Below the pieces are notes generated by a model. That model was not told the DNA's origin, made no database searches, and saw only the letters and a list, made by a program, of their open reading frames with translations. From positions 124,001 to 188,000 of the forward strand of contig JANFAH010000016.1 in assembly GCA_024663395.1 (NCBI GenBank): a DNA stretch of 64,000 nt, written 5' to 3'. The position numbers were made by a program, and so were the translations under genes. Positions 22,743-35,559 of the stretch are shown here, piece after piece (position 1 is the first letter of the stretch; the number at the start of each line of letters is the position of its first letter). Source of the stretch: Pisolithus tinctorius (taxonomy: Eukaryota > Basidiomycota > Agaricomycetes > Boletales > Pisolithaceae).

Positions 22743-25700
22743 TTAAAGGATTTCCAAGACTGTCGCCAGGATGTTCTTTGAAGTGACGTTGGTTCCGAGT
22801 CCCGAGACGACAATCTCGTGCTCAGCAGCGACCCTCTTGTACTCTCCATTCACTTGCTGTACGAGAAGCAAGGCATTGAACGGCTGTCCGAGGCGAGCAA
22901 CCATCTGTAGTGCCCGGGTATAGTCGTCAACCTGAGGTACGGGAACAGCGTGCAATGGCAGAACTTCATCCCATTCAGCGTCGTCATCCAAATCTGCTTC
23001 AAGGTCAGTATCAGACTCCGAGCCACCTCCCCAGGTAATGGCAATTCCACTGCTGGGACCCCGGATATGACGAATCCACGGATGCACGAAGACAAATTTG
23101 TGGGGCTCATTCACCGGCAGATCATCTGCCGTCGTGAACTCCACTCTCCCCAGCGCCGATACTCTGGCATGATACAGCTTCTCATCGCCTCTCCGTAGCT
23201 CGTGGATACCGAGTCTTCTGACAGAGAAAACGATGCATGGAAGATGTAGACGTCGGCTCCCAAAACGGGCGGGTGGAAGAATGTTGATCTGATTACAGAT
23301 CCTCAGGGCTTCTTGCTGCGGTAACTTGCCGCGTAACTTTGTGATGCATGTTTCCATTTCTTCCCCTTCGAGTGGCGGAGAGTTGTAGGGAGTTTGACTG
23401 TAAGTGGATAGGGAAGCCGGGAGACAACTGTTGTATGACGATGACTGTCCTGACCACGCAAGCACGGAGACCTCGCCGGAGCGAGCCACTATCTCCTCCA
23501 AGAGATGTCCAAGAGCATCGGGTCCTTCACCGTAGAGAGGCCTAATATCGGACTTAAATATACCAATGAGAGAGTATGCGACGTCTTCCTCGATCGTCGC
23601 GTTGCGCGTCGAAGCTAGACGAAGTTTCTCGCGCACCCCGAGATCGTCTGGAGAAAACGTGACGATAGTTCCACGGGGAACTTTGATAGCATCTGCTAGT
23701 TCTTGCATGATCTCCGGGGATTCCTTGTGATTCGCACTGGTATCGCCGAGGTATAATTTCCACTGAGCATCATAGAAAAAGATAACTTTCGGTGAGAGAA
23801 GTTCCTGTAACGTCCATGCCCGCGTCATCCATAAACTATGCGCGAGGTCACCAGGCTTGGATGGATGCGCTACGCCGGCGAGGAACACGAGTGTGGCAGC
23901 TGAATTCGCATACCACTTGTACATAGATGTGAGAGATTGATTAAGGATAGAACTTGTGGACTTGTCGATACAACATGTATCGGACCATGCCCAATTATAG
24001 CCAAGTCTGCGCGTCTCCTTGCAGAAGTTGCGCAACTTCTCGTTTAGGGGCGTGTTGGGGAGTTGCCACACGGATTTCGATTCGACTGCATTGACATCCT
24101 GGAATGATGGTTCATTCCCCTGCCATGCGTGTGAGAACATGACATATCCGAAGAACCTTGCAACCACTTGTAGGATCCGCTCATTATCCACTTCTTTTGT
24201 CATGGATGAAACAAGCTCTTTATACGATGGATCAGCCTTGAAGATACGGATCCGCTCAGGACGGTCGCAAAGGCAACCAGTGGTGACGTTGATGACAACC
24301 AGGGGGCAGTTTTTAAGGATCCTGTGGATGACAGGATCAATAGCTGTAATGGTCTCCAGAGGGGAAACATAGTTTTTTCGCAGTTCTGTGAAATCGTCAT
24401 TTGCAGGAATTAGATGGACACATGAGGTACATACCCCTAGTTGCAGGATCATGAGACTGTTCGATTACGTGCAGCATAGACTTGAAAGCATCAATCGCTT
24501 CGTCATACCGTTTTGCTCCATGAAGTGCTACATGCTTGGTTTCGTAGCCCCAAGGGCAGAAAGGGTCTGCTTTTACTGCCTATACGGCAATAGTAAGGAC
24601 CGACTCATGCAAGAAGGATATCACACATACATTGTTCGCATCCTGCAGTGCATCCTCCCATAACCCTCTTGTCGCTCGGGCTATGCTCGACCTGATAAAT
24701 AGACCTGCAGGGCTTGGAAGACATAAGGGGAACGCAGAAGAGTACTGTACTATTGTGCTATCATGTATTCCAGATCCAAAGGCATCGTCACCAACACGCT
24801 GAAGTATAGTAGTGCATTTTTTTGTGAAATCTGACAATGGACATTAATGAGCACATTAACCAGACTAGCGGCTACAAGACATACCTACAATCCAGTCTGC
24901 ATTTTCCTTACTCCTCAGGATCTCTTCATCCGATGTCCGGATAATGTTGAGGAAAATCTCCACAGCTTCCATCGTGCGTCCTTCAACGTAAAGGCTTTCA
25001 CATAGACGTTGCTGTGGAACAATGTCCAGTCCAATGAAACTCCACCCAAATATCTTCATGGAGGGTTAGATTAACGGATAGTAATAGCAGAAGACCCACC
25101 AGTGAGATCAACTGGAGTGGAGGACATTGTTTGTCCTTGGGGGCCAGAGTCTTTGCACGCTCGATCAACGGTATCGCACATCTGTAATTCCCGTTTTTCA
25201 TGTACATAACTGCAAGGACCTGGAGAATGTATCAGCAGTCATACTCGCATGTCTGGATGATGTGAAGCACGTGCCTGGGTGCACAGGTAGGCGTTGGCGT
25301 CACCGTTCTGATGGTCTGCTCTCATAGTAAGGTGCTCTGCGCGCGTTATCGCCTCTTCTTGATTTCCGGATTCAAACACAAGAATCGACTGGGCAGAGCA
25401 CAGATTAATCGCAAGAATGATCTAATTCACATCGCGCACCTTCAGTAGTAAGAGGAATTTGATGTCGTGCAGCTCACAGTCATGAGAGGCGAAGTCGAAT
25501 GTCCATAGCGCACCCTCCCGATCGCTCTGGCCAAGTAGAGCGACTGCCATTGCAATGTAGCCAACAGGTGATGGCTGAAGCCGGAGGGACTTGGGGTGCA
25601 TGTGAACAAACATGCGCACGAAGTAGTAAGGTTATAGCAGACGGACCTCCTTGGCGTCCTCTAGCGCAGGTTCCATATTTTTCAAACGTGTTCTTACAAG

Positions 25701-26883
25701 AGCGCGATTTGCCAGCACGTACTGTCTAGGAATCGAGGCGGTTGTGATCTCCTCCGACAGCAGTACTTCGGTGTTCGTCGGGTCGTCCCGTGTCCATGAC
25801 TCGAAGGTCTTATCACTCACTCGTACGAGCGGAAGCTGAGAAGCGTAGGACTGTTGACGGATCAAAGCATTACACAACGTAATGGTTGTTAGCGATGCGA
25901 CCTGCTTCATGAGCGGATGTATACTTACACCACGGTCGAAATACTTATGGGAAAGGAAATCTCTGAGATTGTGAATTGTGATATTCCTGCCATGACTGCA
26001 TGCGAGATACCCCCCGCTTGGTGAGAGAGCGACGTATTGAATCCTTCCAGTGTGTGTGACAGTGCTACTGATCTGCTGGTGGGACACACAATCCCATAAC
26101 GAAACTGATGGGCCTGCGGCACACGCAACGAACTTGCCGTTGGATGCTATATAAACCGGTTGGTTTTCATGGATCAACCATTCTGCGGACGAAAACTTGG
26201 ACAGGTCAAAACAGGTCATCTTGCCTGTCCCTGATATAAACAGTTGCTGGCCATCAGACGACCAGGCCAATGGAATGCGTGGCCCGCTTGAACTGTTTTG
26301 ACCTGAATCGAACAAGATGTCGCCACTGTGGGTGTTGTAGATGCGGAAACCCTTAGTCTGCGAGGCGGTAGCAAATCGACTACCGTCTGGTGAGAACTTT
26401 ACGCCAACAACATTAGTGTGTGGGAGGGGAGGAAGCAGTCGAACACCGGAAGTGAGGCTGAATATCTCGACGTTGTGCCAGTCCGCAAAGGCAATTTTAG
26501 CACAGTCGCTCGAGATATCGACCCCCAATACCCAGAAATTGGGTTCTGTGAACTCGCGCACTTTTTCATGAGTCGCTGCATTCCAGACGATTGCCTTGTT
26601 TCCGCGATCTCCAGACACTATCCACCGGCCATCCTGGGAAATGACAGCAGACTCCACAATATTTCCACCTGCTCTCATGGTTGGACCCTGTTGCTGACCG
26701 TCTTCAATCTTCCATCGACGAATATCACCGTTCGCATATCCTCCTACGACCTGACTTTCGTCCACAAAGGTGATTGCCCATGCATCACTCTGAGATACGA
26801 TTTCAATCCGTTTTGCATCTTAACCACCACAACGAACTGTCAATAGGGCTGCCTCAGCCTCTCTGACTCTGGTACATACCCAT
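22743..26883 (-). CDS. WD40-TPR-HET protein (copy 2)
   Basis: Best-preserved member of the family. Exon 1 ends ATG-G at 26880 and joins across a ~60-bp intron to D-A-K-R-I-E-I-V and the WD40 blades (SQDGRWIVSGDRGNKAIVW, FSPDGSRFATAS, SPSGGYLACSHGRNI). Here the WD40 part continues without interruption into the TPR-like part in one 377-residue frame (25632-26765), which is direct evidence that the domains belong to one protein. Further TPR exons follow (SLRLQPSPVGYIAMAVALL, IFGWSFIGLDIVPQ). The HET part is 22743-24365: SHAWQGNEPSFQDVN, WSDTCCIDKSTSS, MTRAWTLQELLSPK. The HET end has an acidic stretch (SESDTDLEADLDDDAEWDE). An in-frame ATG further upstream (27054) would add 57 residues, but the matching sequence is not conserved in copies 1 and 3, so 26883 is preferred. 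Confidence 0.82.
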
Positions 26884-28811
26884 CGTCGTCGCTGGCAAGC
26901 CCGCCAACACAGTCAATTCGTCGTGAGAATCAGAGGCCGCGGATACTGTCCTTCCAGCCGCCCGCAACGTACCCGCGGCGGCTAACGTGCGACGGTGCAG
27001 GAACGTAGTACAGCAGATAAACCGATCGTGGTATAAAGGCGAGCATCTCATCACCGACCCACCCTCTCACCACCCTAGTTACAAATACAGGTAAACAAAT
27101 CCGTAATATGGGTCGTAATAGTCACATCGTCTTCTTCAATCAACAAACTGTCTATTCGGTGCAATTCTTGGTATTCGTCTGCACAAAGTCACGCATAAGC
27201 AGGGTAAGGGTTGGCGGAGACGTGTCAAAGGAAGACTTGGTGACGTATACAACCGTCTAATCCCAGAAAAATATTCAGCACATGTATCAATCCCTCCACC
27301 CCGCATTCGGTCCCAGCAGATCTTTGGGCTCCGCACTCGCCGGTACCCCCTTTCTTGGCCTCATCAAAACCAAGGTCTCACCCATTGATAAGACACATCC
27401 GGGTCGTGGGCGCCTCGCTTGATTCCCGTTATACTACTGCACCGTGTCCGGATATATCAAGTGTCGATATCCTCAATAACTGGATCCTAGTTGGCTCAGG
27501 GGTCACCATAGGCGCGGTTAGAGAACACGCTGGTACGTTGGCGAATGGCTACGGCGGTCACATTTGCTGACACCTTGCTCAACGTAACCTAATCACACTC
27601 TCAAGCCCCGACGCCTACCCTATCACAGATTTCCAGCGACCTTTGAATATCTTCCATGCGGAGTTCCCTGCAGTTCCACAGCCCGGATTGCCTCGGACAA
27701 CAATATCACCCTGGTGCCACGTGGATACCGTGGCACGGGGATGTGGTCGCTGTTTGCTTAACTGGTATTTGACAGTTTGGTACCCTTACTCTGTTGCATG
27801 TGCGGGGCTTGCCTCGCGAGTCGCTAGTGTCTAGATGTTACCGAGCCATTTCAACGCTGTACTGATGTCAGGTGAGTTGGCGCATTCCATCTTACAAGTA
27901 AAATTTCGAATGGCTGACTCTGAATCCAGCACACACCACACACTCAATACATCTTCTTGTTCCGCATTTGGCGGATACGATGAGAACAATGTCCAGTGAC
28001 CTTCGATTCGTCATCGATCGTGGTGGACCCTCTTTGCAAAGCTATTTCGCCTATGGATGTGTCTAGGGCTGAGGCCATGATGCCACACCATTGACCTTAG
28101 GTCGCCTTCGTACACCCTGGTTTCTGCAATATGAAGTCCATGGTTGGCCCTCTGGCGTCACCATTTTGACTTGCCATTACCCAAAGGCTTGGAAGCGAAA
28201 GGACATTTTTCTGACCATGCTCCTGACGGCTTTTGATGAGCCATATGGAGGTCACAGACTCCAATGGGATCCTTAACGTTACGATCGTTCAGGAAGGGCG
28301 TCAGACGATTATTGCCAGCGCGCCAAGGTACCCAGTGCTTTGTGTGCGTCATTATGGAGCGTCCGGGGACCCTGCGCCGAGTCTTGTATGTGTGTATCCA
28401 TGCACTCAGTACACATGACTGATGAGCCACTGACTCAACTCTTCCTGTCTGATCACTAGCCGTGTGGTCAGCTCACCCGTCGATTACGTCCCACTTCTGT
28501 TTTACCTCACAGTCCATGCCGACACCTTTCTTACTGTGTAAGTCCTAATTCTCCTCCACCTGCTGGCGGAACTTCCACATCAGACAACAGTCGCACTTCG
28601 ACAATAGCCACCACCACACCACGCAAGATCCGGTACTTTCCACCTTCGTCATACAAACGGCCAAATCAAACGTTCCTCGTGAAATGAGCTACTACTGCCT
28701 GATGTCTCGCAGATGCGTTCCCGTCGCTGACTTCGGTTCCCCACCATCCTTGTACGACACAAACCTAGTGATCTGTCGCTCGTCTGAAGTGTAGAGAAGT
28801 ACAATGTACAT
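26884..28811. other. Promoter and degenerate duplicated spacer, copy 2
   Basis: Counterpart of 16315-18306, matching it in blocks (27240-27400; 27770-28500). Open frames are short and interrupted. No TATA-linked gene identified. Confidence 0.5.
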
Positions 28812-29339
28812 CTAGTTCACACGAGAGACCCCGCCCCGGATCGCACGTTGTAACACGTCGAAATAGTTTGCGTTGTCGCCCTCGTAGTCCCGGTCTTCAC
28901 ATTTCCAGTCTTCTCCCCCCTCTATCTCCTCCTCCTCCGTCTTCGCACCCGCCGTAGTACCCCGCCTCGTGCGAGTCGTTGTTGTCTTAATAATCGACAT
29001 TTTCCAACTTGAAGATGTGCCTGGATTGGATGTATCCTTGCCCTCTCTCGACGGTGTATATTTCTCGTCATCCACCACCTTGGAGCTTATTCGGTTTCAC
29101 AGTTCGATGACCTAGTTGAAAAGAAGACTGTAAGTCTGTCACTGAGGAAAGGAAGTGACTACAGCCCACGATCGGCCAAAGTTGATTATATAGATTGAGG
29201 CGACAACAGCCCATTGGGGAGCTTTCCCGTTGATACGGACCTCACCATCAGCTTTTGCGCCATAAATCGCATAGAGAATGTCAATGCCCAATTGACACCA
29301 TGGCCTCACCGACGAGGGCGCGTTAGGGGACCTGGTCAA
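28812..29339 (-). pseudogene. Possible membrane-transporter remnant
   Basis: Two minus-strand frames: 29139-29339 (…CQLGIDILYAIYG…QWAVVASIYIINFG…) looks like membrane-spanning segments reminiscent of MFS sugar transporters. 28812-29078 is a hydrophilic, Glu/Arg-rich tail (TRTRRGTTAGAK, EEEEIEGGEDW) ending in a stop. No start codon, complete domain or confirmed splice junction could be found. The transporter reading is a weak resemblance only. Confidence 0.22.
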
Positions 29340-29754
29340 CCAGGCTTCTTAAATGACAGTGTTGGATCTCAACCTTGGGCTGAAGTAAGTACTGTCGTCC
29401 GACGGGTTCCTTTGCAGTTCTCATTGCTCTTCTCTTCTGAAACCCAGGACAATTTAATATTTGAGCTCTAGTTTAAACATCTGGTCTGAGCCACATGTGC
29501 CCCCGCAGGTCACCCTGTCGTCGGGCTGCAATGCTACTTGGAAAGCAGGTAGTAAATTCACACGTAATGACACCGGCGTCCGATTTAACACCGGTCAATG
29601 AAGCAGAGCTGTTCATATACTGGCCCTTACTGCCCTCCCGTGCTTGCCGGGGTAACGGGACATTTCTGCATAACCACTTTCCAAACGGCGTAACATCCCA
29701 TCAGATTTATTGGTATGAAATAGCCAGGATAGCAACATAAAGAAGACGGGAACG
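29340..29754. other. Spacer upstream of hydrophobin B duplication
   Basis: No gene identified. The right part (about 29690-29754) begins to match 62540-62590 (ATAGCCAGGAT.GCAACATAAAGAAGACGGGA), the left shoulder of the B/C segmental duplication. Confidence 0.4.
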
Positions 29755-30417
29755 AGAGAACAATCCACGAATGCTCCACCCTGAGGAACTCTAACAGCTG
29801 AACAGGGAAATCTATTTTTCAATTTCGCTACGTGGAACCTTCGAGGGACTCTATGGTCTATGCTGTGTATTAGTGCCAGGTCGGAACGCTCACAAAAGGA
29901 AAAACCTAATATCCGCCAGTGTCAATAACTGCGGCCCTACGACCTTCGTGTGCAATTCCCCACCGCAGCTGCACAGTGCGAATATGGCGGAACGGTGATT
30001 GTTTACTCAATTTTCAAGGTATAGTGTCCGACCATATCATTTGTCGGCGGCGGGCGAATGGTGAGCGGAGACAGTGCCTCGAATGTTGTCTCTTCGAGGC
30101 CGTCGCTAGCTCTTGCCGCCGAGACGTATTTGACCTTCATCTCCTGCAACAATTGGAAAGGATATCAACCCGTGGGGTCTCCCCACCAGCAGAAGTCAGT
30201 CACCTTACGTAGGAAAGGCTCATTTACCATGAACGGCGATTGGAGCCCTTGGCGGTGGATTTTTCGCGGGATCAGGAACTTACTATCTCGTGACTCCATT
30301 TGCCCTGTAGAGTGCCGGCAAATGGGTGTATCCGTTTGAGTCTATGGCAAAGACAGGTCAAGATGGATACCAGGGGGCTGTGGAATGGATTAAAGGACTA
30401 GGGGGTTATTTGAAAGG

Positions 30418-30424
30418 TATAAAA
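30418..30424 (+). promoter_or_regulatory. TATA box of hydrophobin B
   Basis: TATAAAA 75 bp upstream of the start codon, in the context GAAAGGTATAAAAAC shared with copy C. Confidence 0.75.
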
Positions 30425-30498
30425 ACCACCAGGTGTCGGCCAGAACCTACAGAAAAGACAAGGACTCCTTCTCTACTCACAACTCACAATACTTTGCA

Positions 30499-30960
30499 AT
30501 GTTCCCCCGCCTCGCAGCAGTCATCACCGCCTCCTTCGCTGTCCTGGCAGCAGCCACGCCCCTCGACGTTCGCCAAAGCCAGTGCAACGGCGGCACCATC
30601 TATTGTTGCAACAGTGTGCAAGATGTAAGTTGACTACAAGCAAAAGCGGCCGCGAGGGTCCTTGACTAAAGTGGCATTCCTCAGGCCAGCTCGTCCGGGG
30701 TGACCAGCCTTCTGGGGCTCCTGGGCCTGAGCCTTGGTAGTATAACTGGCCAAGTTGGCCTCAACTGTAGCCCCATCACCGCGCTCGGTGTGGGCTCGGG
30801 TGCTAGTTGCACGTCGCAGGCCGCATGCTGCACGGGCGACTCATTCGTAAGTCCGACCATTGTCCGACCAGTTTCCGTGTATGGCTGATGGTCGATCTTA
30901 CATAATTCGCAGAACGGTCTCATCAACGTTGGCTGTACCCCTATTAACCTTTCCCTGTAA
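30499..30960 (+). CDS. Class I hydrophobin (copy B)
   Basis: 111-residue secreted hydrophobin from three exons (30499-30624, 30685-30846, 30913-30960). It has a signal peptide ([20 protein letters not shown]), then [30 protein letters not shown] and GCTP: all eight cysteines in class I order. It is nearly identical to copy C (differences at a handful of residues, e.g. IYCC/TYCC and ASSSG/SNSSV). It lies between WD40-TPR-HET copies 2 and 3, on the opposite strand. Intact. Confidence 0.94.
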
Positions 30961-31498
30961 ACGGAATCCGGAATAGGGTTCAGAGCTACGTGGGAACCTG
31001 TGTAGAAACCTGAATGTTGATTTTATTGATAAGATGCGCGAGCGTGCTTTGCTGAGATGTTGGTATATAGTGCTCGAGATGCCTCCTTTCGAAATCTCTG
31101 CGGAAAACATGAAGCGAAAGTCTGCCTAATAGTCGAGAAACTGGCAGAAAATAACTCACCTGAAGGCTCGTTCATGCGAGCCAATCGGAGAAGGAACAGG
31201 GTAATGAGCAATGTGAAAAGCTCTACCAGATCGCAAAGAGCTTTCTATAGAACAGCACTCAGAAAACCTCTCAGTTTGAGGGTCTTGTGATTAGCAAACG
31301 CCACGAAGCTCAGGTTGTTAGGGAACGAGATGTTACGGAGAGAGTGAACACCCCTGTACTAATATCAGCTTGCTTGCAAGCCCCATGTAACAAGCAGACC
31401 AACAAGGACCGCACGGAAAGTACGAACAAACAAAAACGACCAATAGGTGAAGAAAGACAGACCAACTTTAAGTATCAGCAGCCGAGTCTAAACATACG
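30961..31498. other. Spacer between hydrophobin B and WD40-TPR-HET copy 3
   Basis: Convergent spacer. The left part belongs to the B/C duplication; the right part is A-rich and resembles the 3' flanks of HET copies 1 and 2. No gene. Confidence 0.5.
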
Positions 31499-34400
31499 TC
31501 AAACGATTTCCAACACTTGTACCTGAATGTGTTTGGAGGTGATGTCGGTTCCGAGTCCAGAGATGACAATCTCGTTCTCTGCAGCGACCCTCTTGTGCTC
31601 TCCATGCATTTGCTGTACGAGAAGTAGCACGTTGAACGGCTGCCCGAGGCGAGCAATCATCTGTAGCGCCCGGGTATAGTCGTCAACCTGAGGCATGGAG
31701 ACAGTGTGTAAAGCCACAACTTCGTCAGATCTAGCGTCGCCATCCCAATCCGAGTCAGAGTCAGTATCGGACCGCAAGTCACCTCCCCCGACAACCCCAC
31801 CACTCGGACCCCGGATTTGATGAATCCACGGATGCGCGAAGACGAATTTCTTTGGCTCATGCAGCGGGAGATCATCTGCCGTCCTGAACTCCACTCTTCC
31901 AAGCCCTGATACCCTGGCACGGTATAGCTTTTCATTGCCACTACGTAGCTCCTGTATACGGAGGCTTCTGACGGAGAAGACGATGCATGGAAGATGTAGA
32001 CGTTGGGCCACAAACCGGGCGGATGGAATAAGGTCGATCTGATTATAGATGCTCAGGGCTTCCTGTTGGGACAACTTGCTACGTAACTTCGCGATACGGG
32101 TTTCCATCTCTTCCCCTTCGAGTGACGGAAAGTTGTGAGGAGTTTGGCTGTAAACGGAAACAGAAACCGGAAGACAACTGTTGTATGACGATGACTTTCC
32201 TGACCACGCAAGCACGGAGACCTCGCCGGAGCGGGTCACGATCTCTTCCAGGAGATGTCCGAGAGCGTTAGCTCCTTCACCGTACTGAGGCCTAATATTG
32301 GACTTGAATATCCCGATGAGAGAGTACGCGACGTCTTCCTCGATCATCGCATTGCGCGTCGAAGCGAGACGAAGTTTCTCGCGCACCCCGAGATCGTCTG
32401 GAGAGAACGTGACGACGGTTCCATGGGGAATCTTGATGGCATCTACTAGTTCTTGTAGAATCGCCGGAGATTCTTTGTGGTTTGCGGCAGCGTCGCCAAG
32501 GTATGGTTTCCATTCAGAGTCATAGAAACAAACGAGTTTCGGTGCAAGAAGCTCTTGCAAAGTCCACGCTCGTGTCATCCATAAACTACGCCTAAGGTCT
32601 CCTGGCTTGGACGGATGCGCTACGCCGGCAAGGAATACGAGCGTGGCTGCCGAATTCGCATACCATGTATACATGGATGTTAGAGATTGATTCAGGGTGG
32701 AGCTCGTGGACCTGTCGATACAGCACGTATCTGACCACGCCCAATTGTAGCCAAGTCTACGCGCCTCCTTGCAGAAATTGCGCAACTTCTCATTCAGGGG
32801 CATGTCAGGGAGTTTCCAAACAGATTTGACCATGTTGACATCCTGGAACGACGGTTCATTCCCCTGCCACGCGTGAGAGAACATGACGTATCCGAAAAAC
32901 CTTGCAACCACTCGTAGGATCCGTTCGTTGTCCACTTCTTTCGTCATAGATGAAACAAGCTCTTTGAATGTCGGGCTAGCCTTGAAGATACGGATCTGCT
33001 CGGGACCGTCACAAAGGGAACCGGTGTTGACATCAATGACGATGAGGGGACAGTTTTTTAGGATCCCACAAACAGCAGGATCAATAGCTGCAATCGTTTC
33101 GGAAGGAGAGACGTAGTTCTTGCGTAATTCTGTGTAACCGTTACTTGCATGTATTAGATTCAAAGAGGATATTCATACCCCTGATTGCAGGGTCACGGGA
33201 CTGCTCGATCATTTGCAGCATAGACCCGAAAGCATCGATCGCTTCGTCATACCATTTCGCTCCATGAAGCGCGACGTGCTTGGCCTCATAGCTCCAAGGG
33301 CTGGAAAGGTCCACTTTCACTGCCTATAGGCTATTGTAGGGAACTGACTCAAACAAGAAAGTATACCAAGCACACCTCGTTTGCATCCCGTAGCGCATCT
33401 TCCCACAACCCTTTTGCAGCTCGAGCTCTGCTCCGCGTGATAAACAGACCGGCGGGACTTGGCGAGCTGAGAGACAACACAGAAGAATACTGTGTTATTA
33501 TGTCGTCATCTTTAACGGATCCAAAGGCTTCATTTCCAACATGCTCAAGCGTCGCAATACATTTTTTGGTGAAATCTGATAACAGAAATGAACATACACG
33601 TCGACCAGACTAGGGCCACAAGAAATACCTGCAATCCAATCTGAAGTCTCCTTGCTACCCTGAACTTCCTCGTCTGATGTCCTGATGATGTTGAGGAGGA
33701 TCTCGACGGCTTCTGCTGTACGTCCTTCGGCATAGAGGGTTTCACACAGACGTTGCTGAGCAACAATGTCCAGTCCATTGAAACTCCACCCAAATATCTT
33801 TATCAAGGGCTACATTAATAGGTAGCGGTAATAATAACAGAAGACCTACCAGCGATATTGTCACTAGCGGAGGACATCTTTCACGTTTTGGGGCTAAGTT
33901 CTTTGCACGCTCTATCAAAGGTATCGCACATCCGTAATTTCCCATTTTCATATACATAACTCCAAGGACCTATACAATGCATCAGTGGTGATACTTACAT
34001 GTCTGCGTCACATGCGAAACACATACCTGGGTGTAAAGATAGGTGGCGTCATCATCGTTGTCCTTGTGTGCCCTCGTAGCAAGATACTCTACACGCATTA
34101 TCGCCTCTTCTTGATTTCCGGACTCGAACACAAGGATAAACTGATCGGAACGCAGATCAATTGCGAGAACGATCTAGGTCACCTCGCGCACCTTCAGCAG
34201 TAAAAGAAATCTATTGTCATGCAGTTCACAATCATGAAAGGCAAGGTCAAATGCGCATAGTGCACCCTCTCGGTCGCCCTGGCCAAGAAGAGCGACTGCC
34301 ATCGCAACATGGCCAATAGATGATGACTGCACCCGGAGGGACTTGAGGTGCATATGAACAAAGATGTACGTGGAGTAGTGAAAAAGCAGACTTGCCTCCT

Positions 34401-35225
34401 CGACATCTTTAACCGCAAGTGCCAAATGTTTCAAACGTACTCTTATAAGAGCACGATTCGCCAGCAGGTAGTGGCTGGGATTTGAAAAGCCCGCAATCTC
34501 CGCTGAAAGTAGCATTTCGGTGTTTACCGGGTCGTCCTGTGTCCACGACTTGAGGGTTTCATCACTCACTTGTACGAGCAGAAGCTGAGAAGCGTAGGGC
34601 TGTTGACGGATTAGAGCATTATGCAACGTAATGATTGTTGGCGACACGAGTTTCATGAGTGGATGTAGTACACTTACACCATGGTCGAAATACTCAGGGG
34701 AAAGAACATCTCTGAGATTGTGAATCGTGATATTCTTGCCATTTCCGCATGCGAGAAACCTCCCGCTTGGTGAGAGAGCGACGGATTTGATCTGTAATGC
34801 GCATGTAATAATGCCACTGATCTACTTGTGGGACACACAATCCCATAGTGAAACTGATGTGCCTGCAGCACATGCAATAAATCTACCATTGGATGCTATA
34901 GATACCGCAGAAATGTTTTCATGGATCGACCAGTCTGAAAACGAAGATTTGGAAACGTCGAAACAGATGATTTTGCCTGTGTTCGCGACGAACAGCTGCT
35001 TGCCATCAGAGGACCAAACCAACGGAATGCGCGACCATGAATCGACGGAACCCTTGGTACCTGAATCGAACAAGATACTGCCATTGTGGGTACTGTAGAC
35101 ACGGAAACCATGAGTGTCCGAGGCGGTAGCAAATTGACCGCCATCTGGGGAGAACTTGACACTAAAGACCCGTGCGTGTGGGAGGACTGGAAGGAGTTGG
35201 ATACCGGAAGCGATACTGAATATCC
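31499..35225 (-). pseudogene. WD40-TPR-HET gene copy 3, 3' part (split by transposons)
   Basis: Contains the HET end (31499-33100; YVMFSHAWQGNEPSFQDV, WSDTCCIDRSTSS, MTRAWTLQELLAPK), the TPR exons (33200-34650; IFGWSFNGLDIVAQ, YLLANRALIRVRLKHLALAV) and WD40 blades 4-7 (34680-35225; FSPDGGQFATAS, WSSDGKQLFVAN). Coding quality is good: WD40 and TPR are in frame (DHGVSVLHPLMK), so the gene was probably intact when hit. It stops inside blade 3, at the triplet block matching GAATATC in the other two copies, where the Plavaka TIR begins. The remaining 5' part is at 60154-60578. Confidence 0.9.
35224..35225. repeat. Probable 2-bp target duplication (CC), left
   Basis: CC precedes the left TIR and follows the right TIR (60154-60155). 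The other two gene copies predict an uninterrupted target of the form GAATATCCGGGCGTT, which accounts for a 2-bp duplication. Confidence 0.55.
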
Positions 35226-35240
35226 CATCAGCAAAACGTC
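35226..35240 (+). repeat. Plavaka left TIR
   Basis: CATCAGCAAAACGTC, exact inverted match to 60139-60153. Confidence 0.9.
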
Positions 35241-35337
35241 CAAAAACTTGCAAAGGCCTTGCAATGCCTTATAGTCTCGGCAAGGCCCGATAAGCCATAT
35301 ATTACCTTACATGCAACTTACAAGTCACTTGTATTGC

Positions 35338-35345
35338 CTAGTATC
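35338..35345. repeat. KDZ target-site duplication, left (CTAGTATC)
   Basis: Perfect 8-bp match to 52852-52859 on the far side of the KDZ element. An 8-bp duplication is what is known for Zisupton-group KDZ elements. Confidence 0.88.
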
Positions 35346-35430
35346 CACATAATGTACCTACTTTGTACCGTATCATACGACCAAACGAGGTTGACAATCG
35401 GCCGTGTTGCACAGACCGGCTAAAGTCGAG
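35346..35430 (+). repeat. KDZ left terminal inverted repeat
   Basis: Aligns (imperfectly) with the inverted right end 52770-52851: ATGTACCT/ATGCACCT, CCGTAT-A-ACG, GAGG-TGACAATCGGCCGT and GAGCCCA are shared. Confidence 0.8.
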
Positions 35431-35559
35431 CCCACCTCTGAGTTGTCATCGTGTCACACAGCATAGCCATGATCATTGGATGTCACCATACTGCACAGTG
35501 TGGCTGAGGGGTTACTACTATATACATCTTGCCTGGATAATCCTGGCATGGATTCTGGC

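Larger units (their letters stand above)
29755..31290. repeat. Segmental duplication, hydrophobin B copy
   Basis: About 1.5 kb matching 62590-64000 at very high identity over promoter, gene and 3' flank, with one ~60-bp indel in the 5' part and one larger deletion (about 100 bp) downstream of the gene in copy C. The window ends exactly inside the shared tract (GAGGGTCTTGTGATTA at both 31275-31290 and 63985-64000). Confidence 0.9.
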
